Assembly (NCBI GenBank): GCA_040756515.1
Contig: JBFLYW010000004.1
Coordinates: 1 to 64,000, forward strand
Source of the DNA: DSXH01 sp020724325
GTDB lineage: Bacteria > Bacteroidota > Ignavibacteria > Ignavibacteriales > Melioribacteraceae
Direction: 5' to 3'
Length of the DNA: 64,000 bases
Translations under genes and position numbers: made by a program
The notes under the pieces: generated by a model
The model's database searches: none
Seen by the model: the letters and a program-made list of their open reading frames with translations, nothing else
What the model was told of the DNA's origin: nothing
Shown: positions 34,539-44,343 of the stretch, in pieces
Position numbering within the stretch: the first letter of the stretch is position 1
How the letters are laid out: each line of letters opens with the position of its first letter

Positions 34539-36980
34539 TTATACTTCGCCGTTTTCATCTTCAGGAATAACTCTTGCGATATCGGCAATATCATCGCCAT
34601 CATTCAATCTGATGAGCCGCACACCCTGTGTATTTCTTCCCATAACGCGGATATCGGAAACGGATTGACGTATTACCATTCCGCCGGTAGTTATAATTAC
34701 AAGTTCATCGCCGTCGTTTACTTCTTTCATTGCAATTAACTTACCATTGCGGTCGGATGTCTTAACAGTAATAACGCCTTTGCCTCCTCTGCGGGTTAAT
34801 CTGTATTCTTCTATTTCCGATCTCTTGCCAAAACCTTTTTCTGTAACAACCATTAAGGTGCTTGCATTGCGCACTACTATCATTCCTATAACAACATCAT
34901 TTTTACCAAGCTTAATGCCTCTAACTCCCGTTGCGGTTCTTCCCATTTCGCGAACATCTTTTTCATTGAAGCGAATAGCCATTCCGTTTTTTGTACCGAT
35001 AATAATATCATTGTTTCCGTCGCTTAGCTTTGCTTCAATTAATCGATCTCCGGCAGCAAGATTTATGGCGTTTATACCGCCCCGCCTAATGTTTGAGTAA
35101 GCCGATAAAACCGTTTTTTTGATAGTTCCTTTTTCGGTTGCCATCGCAATAAATTTATCGTTGGAAAATTCTTTAACAGTAACAAACGCTGTTATCTTTT
35201 CTTCTTTATCTTTTTCGATAAGATTAAGAATAGAGCGTCCTTTTGTAGCTCTGCCGCCTTCGGGTATTTCATGAACCTTTAGCCAATAACATTTTCCTTT
35301 ATCCGTAAAGAACATAATATAATGATGTGTGGAAGCAACAAACATATGCTCTATAAAATCTTCTTCTTTTGTGCCGGCTCCGGTTACACCTTTACCGCCG
35401 CGGGCTTGTCTTCTGTAACCGCTTACCGGAAATCTTTTAATGAATCCCTGGTGCGAAATTGTAACAACAACATCTTCCTCTGCTATTATATCTTCGAGCG
35501 AAAATTCTTTATAGTCGCGAACCAGTTCGGTTCTTCTTTCATCGCCAAATTTTTCCTTAAGAGCCAGAAGTTCTTCAATTAAAATTTGTCTTTGTTTCTT
35601 TTCGCTGGCTAAAATTCCTTTAAGCCGTTCAATCAATTTTATGGTTTCTTTGTATTCGTCTTCTATCTTCTTTCTTTCCAGACCGGTTAATCTCTGCAAG
35701 CGCATATCAAGAATTGCTTTTGCCTGGATTTCTGATAGTTTGAATTTCTTCATCAAATTAATTTTAGCCGTCTCAACATCTTTCGATTTCTTTATCGTTT
35801 CAATTACCGCGTCAATATTATCGAGAGCAATTATATAGCCCTCAAGAATGTGCGCGCGTCGTTCTGCGGCATCTAAATCGAATTTGGTTCTGCGTTTTAA
35901 CACTTCGAATCTGTGAGCAATAAAATGCTCCATACATTCTTTAAGAGTAAGAACCTTTGGAGCGCCATTAACAAGCGCGAGCATTATTACGCCGAATGTG
36001 ACCTGCATTTGAGTGTGCTTAAATAGCTGATTTAAGGTAACAGCCGGTTGACCATCGCGTTTCATTTCGATTACAATTCTTAATCCGTCTCTATCAGATT
36101 CGTCTCTGATGTTTGAGATTCCTACAATTTTATCTTCGCGGACAAGCTCAGCAATTTTTTCTATCAGCGCTGCCTTATTAACCTGATATGGAATTTCCGT
36201 AATAACAATATTCTCGCGTTCGTTCTTCATTATTTCAATATTCGCTTTAGCCCGGAGAATAATTCTTCCCCTCCCTGTAAGGAATGCTTCTTTTACTCCA
36301 TCGTAGCCGTAAATTATTCCGCCCGTTGGAAAATCCGGAGCTTTAACAAACTTCATTAGGTCTTCGGGTTTCAATTTCGGATTTTCAATAAGTGCAACAA
36401 GCCCACCAACAACCTCGCTTAAGTTGTGCGGCGGAATGTTTGTAGCCATACCAACCGCTATACCGCTCGATCCATTAACAAGTAAATTCGGCAAATAGGA
36501 AGGAAGTACTGTAGGTTCTTGCAAAGTATCATCAAAGTTTGGTACGAAATCAACGGTGTTCTTATCAAGATCGCGTAACATTTCGTCTGCAATTCTTGCG
36601 AGGCGCGCTTCTGTATAACGCATTGCCGCCGGGCTGTCTCCATCAATCGAACCGAAGTTTCCTTGTCCGTCTACAAGAGGATAGCGGAGAGAAAAATCCT
36701 GAACCATTCGCACCATTGTATCGTAAACTGCACTATCGCCATGCGGATGATATTTGCCTAAGACTTCTCCAACGATACGAGCAGATTTTTTATACGGTTT
36801 ATTATAAGCAACGCCAAGTTCGTGCATCCCGAATAGAACGCGTCTGTGAACGGGCTTAAGACCATCTCTAACATCGGGCAATGCGCGTGCAACTATTACG
36901 CTCATGGCATAATCAATGTAAGATGATTTCATTTCATCTTCTAATGATACTGGTACAACTTTTTCGAATATTGTTGTCAT
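34539..36980 (-). CDS. gyrA: DNA gyrase subunit A
   Basis: An 813-residue type IIA topoisomerase subunit. The catalytic Tyr122 (AAMRYTEARLARI) and the quinolone-determining residues Ser83 and Asp87 (HGDSAVYDT) sit at E. coli numbering and are wild type, so no target-site resistance is predicted. The C-terminal beta-pinwheel includes 'RRQARGGKGVTGA' (the GyrA-box) and repeated 'GVRGIKLG'-like blades. It follows the MgtE-like gene in the origin cluster. Confidence 0.97.
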   Translation of the reverse strand: MTTIFEKVVPVSLEDEMKSSYIDYAMSVIVARALPDVRDGLKPVHRRVLFGMHELGVAYNKPYKKSARIVGEVLGKYHPHGDSAVYDTMVRMVQDFSLRYPLVDGQGNFGSIDGDSPAAMRYTEARLARIADEMLRDLDKNTVDFVPNFDDTLQEPTVLPSYLPNLLVNGSSGIAVGMATNIPPHNLSEVVGGLVALIENPKLKPEDLMKFVKAPDFPTGGIIYGYDGVKEAFLTGRGRIILRAKANIEIMKNERENIVITEIPYQVNKAALIEKIAELVREDKIVGISNIRDESDRDGLRIVIEMKRDGQPAVTLNQLFKHTQMQVTFGVIMLALVNGAPKVLTLKECMEHFIAHRFEVLKRRTKFDLDAAERRAHILEGYIIALDNIDAVIETIKKSKDVETAKINLMKKFKLSEIQAKAILDMRLQRLTGLERKKIEDEYKETIKLIERLKGILASEKKQRQILIEELLALKEKFGDERRTELVRDYKEFSLEDIIAEEDVVVTISHQGFIKRFPVSGYRRQARGGKGVTGAGTKEEDFIEHMFVASTHHYIMFFTDKGKCYWLKVHEIPEGGRATKGRSILNLIEKDKEEKITAFVTVKEFSNDKFIAMATEKGTIKKTVLSAYSNIRRGGINAINLAAGDRLIEAKLSDGNNDIIIGTKNGMAIRFNEKDVREMGRTATGVRGIKLGKNDVVIGMIVVRNASTLMVVTEKGFGKRSEIEEYRLTRRGGKGVITVKTSDRNGKLIAMKEVNDGDELVIITTGGMVIRQSVSDIRVMGRNTQGVRLIRLNDGDDIADIARVIPEDENGEV

Positions 36981-37034
36981 GTTAAACTATCGCCGTTTTT
37001 TATTCTAAAATTTTTATATCGGTTTCACTATTGT

Positions 37035-38018
37035 TCATAAAAGTAAATCAGCTAAGCCCATATAAAACAGAATAGTAAAAATATCTGTTAGTGCAAGAGT
37101 AATGGGTCCGGCAGAAACTTTTAGATCTAACTTTGTACTATGCAGCAAAGCCGGAACGCTTAGCCCAAGAACAGCTGCAAAAAATTGTACTAATAAAATG
37201 CTGATTCCAATAACAGCCGAAGTAATAACTTCTCCTTTCCATGCATAAGATGTTAGAGCAACCAGCAAACCGCTGCTGCCTCCAATCAATGCGGCTGTCT
37301 GAGCCTCTTTAAAGATGTTTCTTAGATACCACTTTAATGATGGCTGCGCAGAATGAAGCGCCTGAATAGTAAGAGTCATGGATTGTATGCTCATGCTTTC
37401 ACCAAGTCCTAATACAAGTGTAAGAAAGAACGCTATAACCAGACTTTCTGCAATAGTTGCTTCAAAGAATCCTGCAAGAATAGCGCAAACAGTTCCGCTG
37501 GTAATTGTAGCGAGCAGCCATGGAAACCTTATTCGCCAGGCTTTTAGAGGCGTGGCGTTTTTAACTTCGGATATTTTGAAGCCGATTGATTCAAAAACAT
37601 CACTTACTTTCTGCCTTTCCGAAAAATCAAGTAGTTCATCGGTAAAAAAATTTACATCAACAATCCCTACTATCTTTCTATTACTATCCACTACGGGCAG
37701 AGCAAGAAACTTATACATCACAAAGAATTCGCACGCATCATATACGGTAGCGCTGTCATTAATAGCTGCAACATCATTAACCATTATATCTTCCAGCAAT
37801 TGATCCGGGTGCCCGGTTAATATTCTGCGAGTCGGCAGCACTCCAACCAGTTTATCGTCGTCATCAACAACATAGAAATAAACAATTCTTTCGCCTACAC
37901 CTTCTCTTCTAATTTTTTTCAACGCCTCATCAACGGTTAAATTTTTGTGGAGTGCAGAATAATCGCTGCGTAGATAATCCACAATTGGCTGATGATATGT
38001 CGGTTTGTTTTCTTTCAT
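37035..38018 (-). CDS. MgtE-like transporter with CBS pair, lacking the MgtE N-domain
   Basis: A 327-residue protein: tandem CBS domains (about 20-145), then five membrane helices resembling MgtE. The canonical acidic superhelical N-domain is absent; MgtE is usually about 450 residues. The first pore motif reads LGLGESMSIQSMTLTIQAL rather than the usual GGNxGxQ; the final helix keeps Asp312 (ALTDIFTILFY) in the position of the magnesium-filter Asp. It is placed between gyrB and gyrA. Transport of Mg2+ or Co2+ is likely, but the altered motif leaves this open. Confidence 0.75.
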   Translation of the reverse strand: MKENKPTYHQPIVDYLRSDYSALHKNLTVDEALKKIRREGVGERIVYFYVVDDDDKLVGVLPTRRILTGHPDQLLEDIMVNDVAAINDSATVYDACEFFVMYKFLALPVVDSNRKIVGIVDVNFFTDELLDFSERQKVSDVFESIGFKISEVKNATPLKAWRIRFPWLLATITSGTVCAILAGFFEATIAESLVIAFFLTLVLGLGESMSIQSMTLTIQALHSAQPSLKWYLRNIFKEAQTAALIGGSSGLLVALTSYAWKGEVITSAVIGISILLVQFFAAVLGLSVPALLHSTKLDLKVSAGPITLALTDIFTILFYMGLADLLL

Positions 38019-38085
38019 ACAACTATAATGTGTGTCAATTGCATTCGATTACAATCAAGAGAATGATTAAGAGCAAGAAGTTTAG

Positions 38086-40089
38086 TTACACATCAAGGTT
38101 AGCATACTTAGCGTGTTTTTCGATAAAAGCTCTTCTTGGTTCAACCGCATCGCCCATTAATGTTTCGAATATTTTATCTGCTGCTGCAGCGCTATCCAAA
38201 TTTACCTGTAACACTGTTCTTGTTTCGGGATTCATTGTTGTAGACCAAAGTTGTTCAGGATTCATTTCTCCCAATCCTTTATATCTGGAAATTACTATTC
38301 CTTTAGATTGAGATGCTGTTTCTAAACCATCTTCTGCTTGCGTTGCTTCATTTTCTTCTTCAGTTTTTTTCCCTTTGCTATCCGTCTTTAAGCGCTTTAA
38401 TATTTTATCCCTCTCTTCATCATCGAAAGCATAAAATTCTTCTTTTCCTTTTTTGATTTTGTAAAGCGGCGGCTGGGCAATGTAAACTTTTCCTTCTGCA
38501 ATCAATTCTTTCATGTGGCGGTAAAAGAATGTAAGAAGAAGAGTTCTAATATGGCTTCCGTCCACATCTGCATCGGTCATTAAAATAATTTTTCCGTAAC
38601 GGGATTTTGACGGATCAAAATCCTCTCCAATGCCCGCTCCAATAGCCGATATCATAGCTTGAATTTCCTGATTCTCAAGAACTTTATTGATTTTTGCTTT
38701 TTCAACATTCAGTATTTTCCCTTTGATTGGAAGAATAGCTTGAAATCTTCTATCTCTACCTTGTTTAGCCGAGCCGCCGGCAGAATCGCCTTCAACTATG
38801 TAAATCTCGCAATGTTCGGGATCATTAATTGAACAGTCCGCAAGTTTACCCGGCAGGTGCATTGAATCAAGTGCGTTTTTTCTTCTAACAAGTTCTCGTG
38901 CTTTGCGCGCTGCTTCTCGCGCTTCTGCTGCACGCATACATTTATCAATAATTTTTTTGCCTGTCGAAGCATTCTCTTCAAGAAATTCTGAAAGCTTTTC
39001 TCCTACAATTGTTTCTACAATTGATTTAACTTCGCTGTTACCAAGTTTTGTTTTTGTTTGACCCTCGAACTGCGGCTCCATAACCTTAACAGAAATTACA
39101 GCGGTTAATCCTTCCTTAAAATCATCGCCGGTTAGAGTAACTTTCGAGTTCTCTTTTATCAAGCCGTTTTTATATGCAAAGTTATTAAACGTTCTTGTAA
39201 GAGCGGTTCTAAAACCCACAAGGTGTGTTCCGCCTTCAATTGTATTAATATTGTTAACATATGTATGAACGTTTTCTGAATATGACCCGCTATACTCAAA
39301 TGCAATTTCGACGGGAGTATTATCTCTTTCGCCCTCGATGTAAATTGGTTTGTGTAATGGATTTCTCTGCTCGTCCAGATATTTTACAAAGTCAATTAAT
39401 CCGCCTTTGAATTTATAAGTCTCTTCCTGATTATCGGTTTCATCTTTTAGAATCATTGTTACGTCTTTGTTTAAGTAAGCAAGCTCTCTCATTCTTTCTG
39501 CGGCGGTGTCAAAATTAAATTTAACCGTCTTGAAAATTTCTTTATCCGGTTTAAAAGTGATTTTTGTTCCTGTATTCTCGCCTTTATAAGTTCCTATTTG
39601 CTTAACGGCGGCTTTTGCAATACCCTTTTGATATTCTTGATAATAAATCTTTCCATCGCGTTTAACTTCAACTTTCATCCATTCTGAAAGAGCGTTTACA
39701 ACCGAAACTCCTACTCCATGCAGACCTCCGGAAACTTTATATGAATTTTTATCGAATTTTCCTCCGGCATGAAGAACCGTCATAACAACTTCGAGCGCAG
39801 ATTTTTTTTCTTCGGAATGGATATCGACCGGAATTCCGCGGCCTCTGTCTTCAACGGAAACAGATTGATCTTTGTGAATGGTAACTATTACGCGGTCGTT
39901 GTAACCGGCAAGCGCTTCGTCAATGGAATTATCAACAACTTCATTTATTAAATGGTGAAGACCCCTCAACCCAACATCGCCGATATACATTGCTGGTCTT
40001 TTTCTTACTGCTTCAAGTCCTTTTAATACATTAATGCTCTTTGCTGTATAATCTTGGGAGCCGTTATTCTTGATATTTTCTTTAGCCAT
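38086..40089 (-). CDS. gyrB: DNA gyrase subunit B
   Basis: A 667-residue protein. The N-terminal GHKL ATPase has 'EVVDNSIDEALAGY', GRGIPVDIH and 'GGLHGVGVSVVNALS'; the TOPRIM domain has EGDSAGGSAKQGRDR and 'LMTDADVDGSHIRTLLLTF'. Gyrase rather than ParE is indicated by its position in the dnaA-dnaN-recF cluster. A modest Lys/Glu-rich insertion (about residues 565-590) interrupts the C-terminal domain. It is 18 bp downstream of the dciA-like gene. Confidence 0.96.
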   Translation of the reverse strand: MAKENIKNNGSQDYTAKSINVLKGLEAVRKRPAMYIGDVGLRGLHHLINEVVDNSIDEALAGYNDRVIVTIHKDQSVSVEDRGRGIPVDIHSEEKKSALEVVMTVLHAGGKFDKNSYKVSGGLHGVGVSVVNALSEWMKVEVKRDGKIYYQEYQKGIAKAAVKQIGTYKGENTGTKITFKPDKEIFKTVKFNFDTAAERMRELAYLNKDVTMILKDETDNQEETYKFKGGLIDFVKYLDEQRNPLHKPIYIEGERDNTPVEIAFEYSGSYSENVHTYVNNINTIEGGTHLVGFRTALTRTFNNFAYKNGLIKENSKVTLTGDDFKEGLTAVISVKVMEPQFEGQTKTKLGNSEVKSIVETIVGEKLSEFLEENASTGKKIIDKCMRAAEAREAARKARELVRRKNALDSMHLPGKLADCSINDPEHCEIYIVEGDSAGGSAKQGRDRRFQAILPIKGKILNVEKAKINKVLENQEIQAMISAIGAGIGEDFDPSKSRYGKIILMTDADVDGSHIRTLLLTFFYRHMKELIAEGKVYIAQPPLYKIKKGKEEFYAFDDEERDKILKRLKTDSKGKKTEEENEATQAEDGLETASQSKGIVISRYKGLGEMNPEQLWSTTMNPETRTVLQVNLDSAAAADKIFETLMGDAVEPRRAFIEKHAKYANLDV

Positions 40090-40107
40090 AATAGTTCTTG
40101 TTTTGCC

Positions 40108-40407
40108 TTATATGAATTTTATTGACTGTATAACTTGTTCTTTAAAATGCTTGTTTATTTTTTCCATCAAAAGATTTTTTTGAAAATTTAATTCGCTTTT
40201 CCAGACCGAGTTTTCAACCTTAAGAAAGAGTGTTTTTTTTTCTACCTTTATTGCTTTTGCAATTAATGAGAGCTCGGGAAAAATAACCTCAAATTCATCT
40301 ACAACATTATAGTTTTTTACTGTATCGCGTAGTTTTTCGAAATCTTTTTCGCTCTTTATTATATCCGTAATGCTCTTAAATCCACTAGATATATTTTGCC
40401 GTGCCAT
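40108..40407 (-). CDS. DUF721-family protein (DciA-like)
   Basis: A 99-residue protein with the DUF721 pattern ('FPELSLIAKAIKVEKKTLFL' and 'NSVWKSELNFQKNLLMEKIN'). DciA proteins act in replication as helicase operators or loaders in bacteria that lack DnaC/DnaI. The gene overlaps the recF 3' end by 23 nt, and its position in the dnaA-gyrB cluster fits that role. The family assignment is good; the helicase role is inferred. Confidence 0.75.
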   Translation of the reverse strand: MARQNISSGFKSITDIIKSEKDFEKLRDTVKNYNVVDEFEVIFPELSLIAKAIKVEKKTLFLKVENSVWKSELNFQKNLLMEKINKHFKEQVIQSIKFI

Positions 40408-41497
40408 TTTCTATTTTAATTTTCTTACTTCCGCTCAGATTTTTAAGCTCGTCAATTTTAGAAAAATCGGTCATAGTAATAAACGTCTGACCTACCTGAA
40501 AAAGATAATTGCTTATTTTTCCCGCTCTATAAGTATCCAATTCTCCAAAAACATCGTCCATTAAAAATATAGGTGTTTTGCCTAATTTCTCTTTGATGTA
40601 AAAGAATTGAGCGAACCGCAATGCTACCTGAAATGTTTTATGCTGCCCCTGGGAACCAAACCGTTTTAGCTCGCGGTCGTTAATATAAAATATAAAATCG
40701 TCTCTGTGCGGGCCAATCAAATTAACACCGCGGCGAATTTCGTCTTCTCTTACCGCGTTAATCTCTTCTAAAAATCTTTCCTTAATATTTTTGATATCTA
40801 TTTCCTGAATAGAATAATATTTTATTTTGGGCTTCTCGTCATATTCAATTATTTGTTTATATGCCTCACTAACAAACGCGCTGAATTCTTCTATAAATTT
40901 TATTCTGTATTTAATTAATTCGCATCCATTATTTGCTAATGAGTTTGTCCATACCTCAAGTTGTTCTAGCGTAGAATGATTTCTGTATTCTTTAATTTGA
41001 GATAGAAGCGATGATCTTTGCCTAAGTATTTTATTATACTCTAATAATATTTCAAGGTACGTATGGTTTGTTTGAGAAATTATTGAATCTACAAACCTTC
41101 TTCTCTCCGATGGGGATCCTAAAGTAATAGCGTGATCCGGCTGAATAAGTGTAACTATTGGAAATTTTCCTATCACGTCTGCCGAACTGAAAAGCTGTTT
41201 ATTATCTAAGAAAAAATTTTTTCGGTTTTTAATTAAGTCGTAATACAATCGAACGTGGTTTTCAGTTAGATCAACAAATTTTCCTTCTGTATTAAATGCT
41301 TGTTCGCCAAAAGTAACTACATCGCTCTCCGAAGCAAGAGTAAGATTTTTCGTTGTGCACAAGTAGTAGATTGCCTCTAAAATAGATGTTTTGCCCTGAC
41401 CGTTTCCACCGATTATGATATTTAATTTATCGGAAAAAACTATTGAAGTGCTTCTATGCAGTCTGAAATTTTGCAAATCAATTTGCTTAAGAACCAT
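40385..41497 (-). CDS. recF: DNA replication and repair protein RecF
   Basis: A 370-residue SMC-like ATPase with a Walker A near residue 31 (GGNGQGKTS), the RecF 'IGPHRDDFIFYIND' signature and the C-terminal 'LMDDVFGELDTYRAGKI' block that carries Walker B. RecF loads RecA on gapped DNA with RecO and RecR. It lies 1 bp from the end of dnaN and overlaps the dciA-like gene, so this is one transcription unit. Confidence 0.95.
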   Translation of the reverse strand: MVLKQIDLQNFRLHRSTSIVFSDKLNIIIGGNGQGKTSILEAIYYLCTTKNLTLASESDVVTFGEQAFNTEGKFVDLTENHVRLYYDLIKNRKNFFLDNKQLFSSADVIGKFPIVTLIQPDHAITLGSPSERRRFVDSIISQTNHTYLEILLEYNKILRQRSSLLSQIKEYRNHSTLEQLEVWTNSLANNGCELIKYRIKFIEEFSAFVSEAYKQIIEYDEKPKIKYYSIQEIDIKNIKERFLEEINAVREDEIRRGVNLIGPHRDDFIFYINDRELKRFGSQGQHKTFQVALRFAQFFYIKEKLGKTPIFLMDDVFGELDTYRAGKISNYLFQVGQTFITMTDFSKIDELKNLSGSKKIKIENGTAKYI

Positions 41498-41498
41498 C

Positions 41499-42629
41499 TT
41501 ATGTATTTAACCGAACCGGCATCAGCAGCATCATTAATTCAAGATTTTCTTTCTTTTCAACCGGTTCAATAATTACCGCCTTTGTAGACGAGTGTAGTTT
41601 AAAAATTATCTCTTCGTTATCAATCATGTGGTTTAACACATCGTTCACGTATGCCGAGTTAAAACCGATTTCAAGGTCTTCGCCTGTATATTCGCATACA
41701 ACCTTTTCTTCGCCTGAAGAACCCGTATCAAGATCTTCTGCAGATATTTCGAGTGATTCTTTTCTAATTGAGAATTTTACTCTTCTTGTAGTTGATGTAG
41801 AGAAGAGCATCATTCTCTTGATAGCGTTGTGAATTTCTTTAGTATTTATCTTCAATAGAAATTCGTTTTCGAGAGGAATTACGCTGTTGTAATCGGGATA
41901 TTTCTGTGCAATCAATCTGGTAATAAGTTCTATATCATTCAGTTTAAAAGAAATGTAGGACTTGGTTAAATAAATTTTTACATCCTTTTCATCCAGGATT
42001 TTTAATAAAACTGAAACGGCTCTTTCAGGTATAACATACTGTTGATTGATGCTCGCCTTAATGCTTTTCTTCAACATATTAACAAGCCGGTGTCCATCGG
42101 TTGTAACAATGCGTAAACCATCATCCGTAAATTCGAATAGAGTGCCCATCATGGCGGGTCTCATTTCTTCCTTGCTCATAGCAAAAGCTGTTTTTTCGAA
42201 AGCTTTTCTTAATTCGACTCCGTTTATAACTGCTTCGTTAATTTCTTTTATATTTTTATCCTCTGTTACAGTAGGAATATCCGGAAACTCATCTGAGTCT
42301 AAATAATTTATTACATACTTTCCTGTATCGGTAATTAAATTAATTTTCTTGTTAGAGGATAACTTAAAATGAATAGTAGTATCGCTAAAAGATCTAACTA
42401 CGTCATTCAATAATCGAGCTGGAACTACAACCTTTACATTATCTTCCGTAGCAATACTTAAAGAGGATTTAAGAGAAATTTCTAAATCTGTAGCATATAT
42501 TGTTAATAAGCCGTCTTTTACTTCGAACAGGAAATTTTCAAGTATTGGCATTGGTGTTCTTGTAGGAACTGCGGGAATAATTTTACCAAGTAACTTTTCT
42601 AACTCTTTGCTGTTTACTTTGAATTCCAT
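41499..42629 (-). CDS. dnaN: DNA polymerase III beta sliding clamp
   Basis: About 376 residues of the three-domain sliding clamp (MEFKVNSKELEKLLGKIIPA start; 'TDGHRLVNM' in the second domain; C-terminal 'MLLMPVRL'). The longer frame begins at 42662, but ATG 42629 has GGAG 8 nt upstream (42637-42640) and matches the usual family start, so I use it. It lies 316 bp downstream of the dnaA stop with the probable origin between. Confidence 0.95.
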   Translation of the reverse strand: MEFKVNSKELEKLLGKIIPAVPTRTPMPILENFLFEVKDGLLTIYATDLEISLKSSLSIATEDNVKVVVPARLLNDVVRSFSDTTIHFKLSSNKKINLITDTGKYVINYLDSDEFPDIPTVTEDKNIKEINEAVINGVELRKAFEKTAFAMSKEEMRPAMMGTLFEFTDDGLRIVTTDGHRLVNMLKKSIKASINQQYVIPERAVSVLLKILDEKDVKIYLTKSYISFKLNDIELITRLIAQKYPDYNSVIPLENEFLLKINTKEIHNAIKRMMLFSTSTTRRVKFSIRKESLEISAEDLDTGSSGEEKVVCEYTGEDLEIGFNSAYVNDVLNHMIDNEEIIFKLHSSTKAVIIEPVEKKENLELMMLLMPVRLNT

Positions 42630-42945
42630 AGTTATTCTCCAAGTTGAGTCAAAAAATATCAAAAATAGGATAGATATTCAATTTTTGTGTTTATCCAGTT
42701 TATCCACAACACACATTTATATTATTATAATATTGTTCTATATGTATATAATATTATTTAATAATAATACTGTTAATAAGTTTATAACCCCGTTAATAGA
42801 AAAATTTTTTAAAAAATGTAACCAAAATATTAACAACCGCTATCTTAATAACATGTTAGTAAGTCTGAGTTAATTTAACCTGCGCTGATTATTAACAGTT
42901 ATTAACAAACAACAGATCAATTATTAACAGAAAGATGGAAGTGTG
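42630..42945. other. oriC: Candidate replication origin region (dnaA-dnaN interval)
   Basis: This 316-bp gap has an exact DnaA box TTATCCACA (42700-42708), a very AT-rich block (about 42709-42840) able to melt, and TTATTAACA three times (42889, 42899, 42921). It sits inside the replication gene cluster. DnaA boxes outside the gap are near-consensus TTATCAACA at 44345 and 44572. The assignment is by architecture only; Bacteroidota origins are not always beside dnaA. Confidence 0.5.
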
Positions 42946-44343
42946 TTATGATACACTTAACTCAATTTTATTTTTAAGAGAGATTACGATATCTTCAAAC
43001 TTTCTATCGTCTTTTATCATTTGTTCAACACAAGATTGAGCATGAATTACGGTTGAGTGATCGCGTCCTCCAAAATGTAAACCGATTGTTTTAAGAGAAG
43101 ATTTAGTCAGCTGTTTAGCAAGGTACATTGCAACCTGACGCGCTAACACTACTTCTTTTCTTCTGTTTTTTTCCCGGACTTTATTTTCTTCCACATTAAA
43201 AAATTCACAGACAACCTTTGTAATAAAATCGATAGAAATATTTATCTGTTTGCTTGTGGAAACTTCTTTAACAGTTTTTTTAACTAACTCAAAATCAATT
43301 TCTTTCGAACTAAGAGACGAGTTTGCGAGCAGCTTTATTAAACACCCTTCTAATTCCCGAATGTTAGAAGTAATATTAGCAGCAATATATTCGAAAATTT
43401 CGTTAGATAATTTTATACCGTACGTTTCGCTTTTGTTAATTAGAATAGCAACCCGGGTCTCAAAGTCCGGCGGCTGAACATCTGCTTGTAAACCCCATAA
43501 AAATCTGGAAATTAATCGTTCGCTCAAACCTTTAAGGTCTTTTGGTGACTTATCACTCGATAGGATTATTTGTTTGCCGGTCTGATGAAGCGTATTGAAA
43601 ATGTGAAAGAACAAGTCCTGCGTTTTTTCTTTTCCTACAAGAAATTGAATATCATCAATAATTAGGGCGTCCATGCTCTTATAAAAATTTGAAAACTCGT
43701 TAACCGTGTTATTTTGAATTGCTTCGACAAACTCAACTGTAAAAACATCGGAGGGTAAATAAATAACTCGCTTATCCGGGTATCGATCAAGTATTTTGTT
43801 TCCTATCGCTTGAATCAAATGGGTTTTGCCAAGACCAACGCCGCCATATATAAAGAGCGGATTAAAAGAGGTCTGTCCAGGATTTTCTGAAACAGCATAA
43901 GCAGCAGCTCTAGCTAGTTGGTTTCCTTCTCCCTTAATAAAATTTTCGAAGATGTATCTTGGGTTTAAGAAAGATTCGAAATCCTTTGGCTTAATTGAAT
44001 TTGTTGTTTCCGATGAAAAGACATTTGCTTTTTTCGTCTCGGGAACAGGCTCTACCGGCTCTTTTTCTTCTAAAATTACATAGACAAGTTTGCCGCCAGT
44101 ACCTAGAACCTGAGAAATTGTTTTATTAATAAGGGTGTTATAATGCTCTTCTATCCATTCGATAAAAAAAGTATTTGGAACGTATATTTTTAAAACGTTA
44201 TTTTCTACCTCGAATGGTTTAATAGGAAGAAACCAAGTATTATAAGTTATAAAAGGAATGTTCTCTTTAATTATACCGAGACATTCTTTCCAAATATCTT
44301 TTGCATCGCGCTCCGATTGAAGCGATTCAGCCGATGTAATCAT
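42946..44343 (-). CDS. dnaA: Chromosomal replication initiator DnaA
   Basis: A 465-residue protein with all four DnaA domains: N-terminal helicase-interaction part, variable linker (about 90-125), AAA+ core with Walker A GGVGLGKTH and Walker B 'MDALIIDDIQFLVGK', and C-terminal box-binding domain with the invariant 'GRDHSTVIHA'. It opens the minus-strand dnaA-dnaN-recF-dciA-gyrB series. No consensus promoter was found upstream, though a near-consensus DnaA box (44345-44353) touches the start codon and could mediate autoregulation. Confidence 0.97.
   Translation of the reverse strand: MITSAESLQSERDAKDIWKECLGIIKENIPFITYNTWFLPIKPFEVENNVLKIYVPNTFFIEWIEEHYNTLINKTISQVLGTGGKLVYVILEEKEPVEPVPETKKANVFSSETTNSIKPKDFESFLNPRYIFENFIKGEGNQLARAAAYAVSENPGQTSFNPLFIYGGVGLGKTHLIQAIGNKILDRYPDKRVIYLPSDVFTVEFVEAIQNNTVNEFSNFYKSMDALIIDDIQFLVGKEKTQDLFFHIFNTLHQTGKQIILSSDKSPKDLKGLSERLISRFLWGLQADVQPPDFETRVAILINKSETYGIKLSNEIFEYIAANITSNIRELEGCLIKLLANSSLSSKEIDFELVKKTVKEVSTSKQINISIDFITKVVCEFFNVEENKVREKNRRKEVVLARQVAMYLAKQLTKSSLKTIGLHFGGRDHSTVIHAQSCVEQMIKDDRKFEDIVISLKNKIELSVS

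Noticed and set aside
37378..37803. Plus-strand open frame opposite the MgtE-like gene
   Set aside because: It mirrors a clear transporter gene; codon pattern is that of the complement and no ribosome site is seen.
42939..42958. AAGTGT/ACACTT inverted repeat at the dnaA stop as a terminator
   Set aside because: Only 6 bp of stem with an 8-nt loop and no T-run; dnaA and dnaN are on the same strand.
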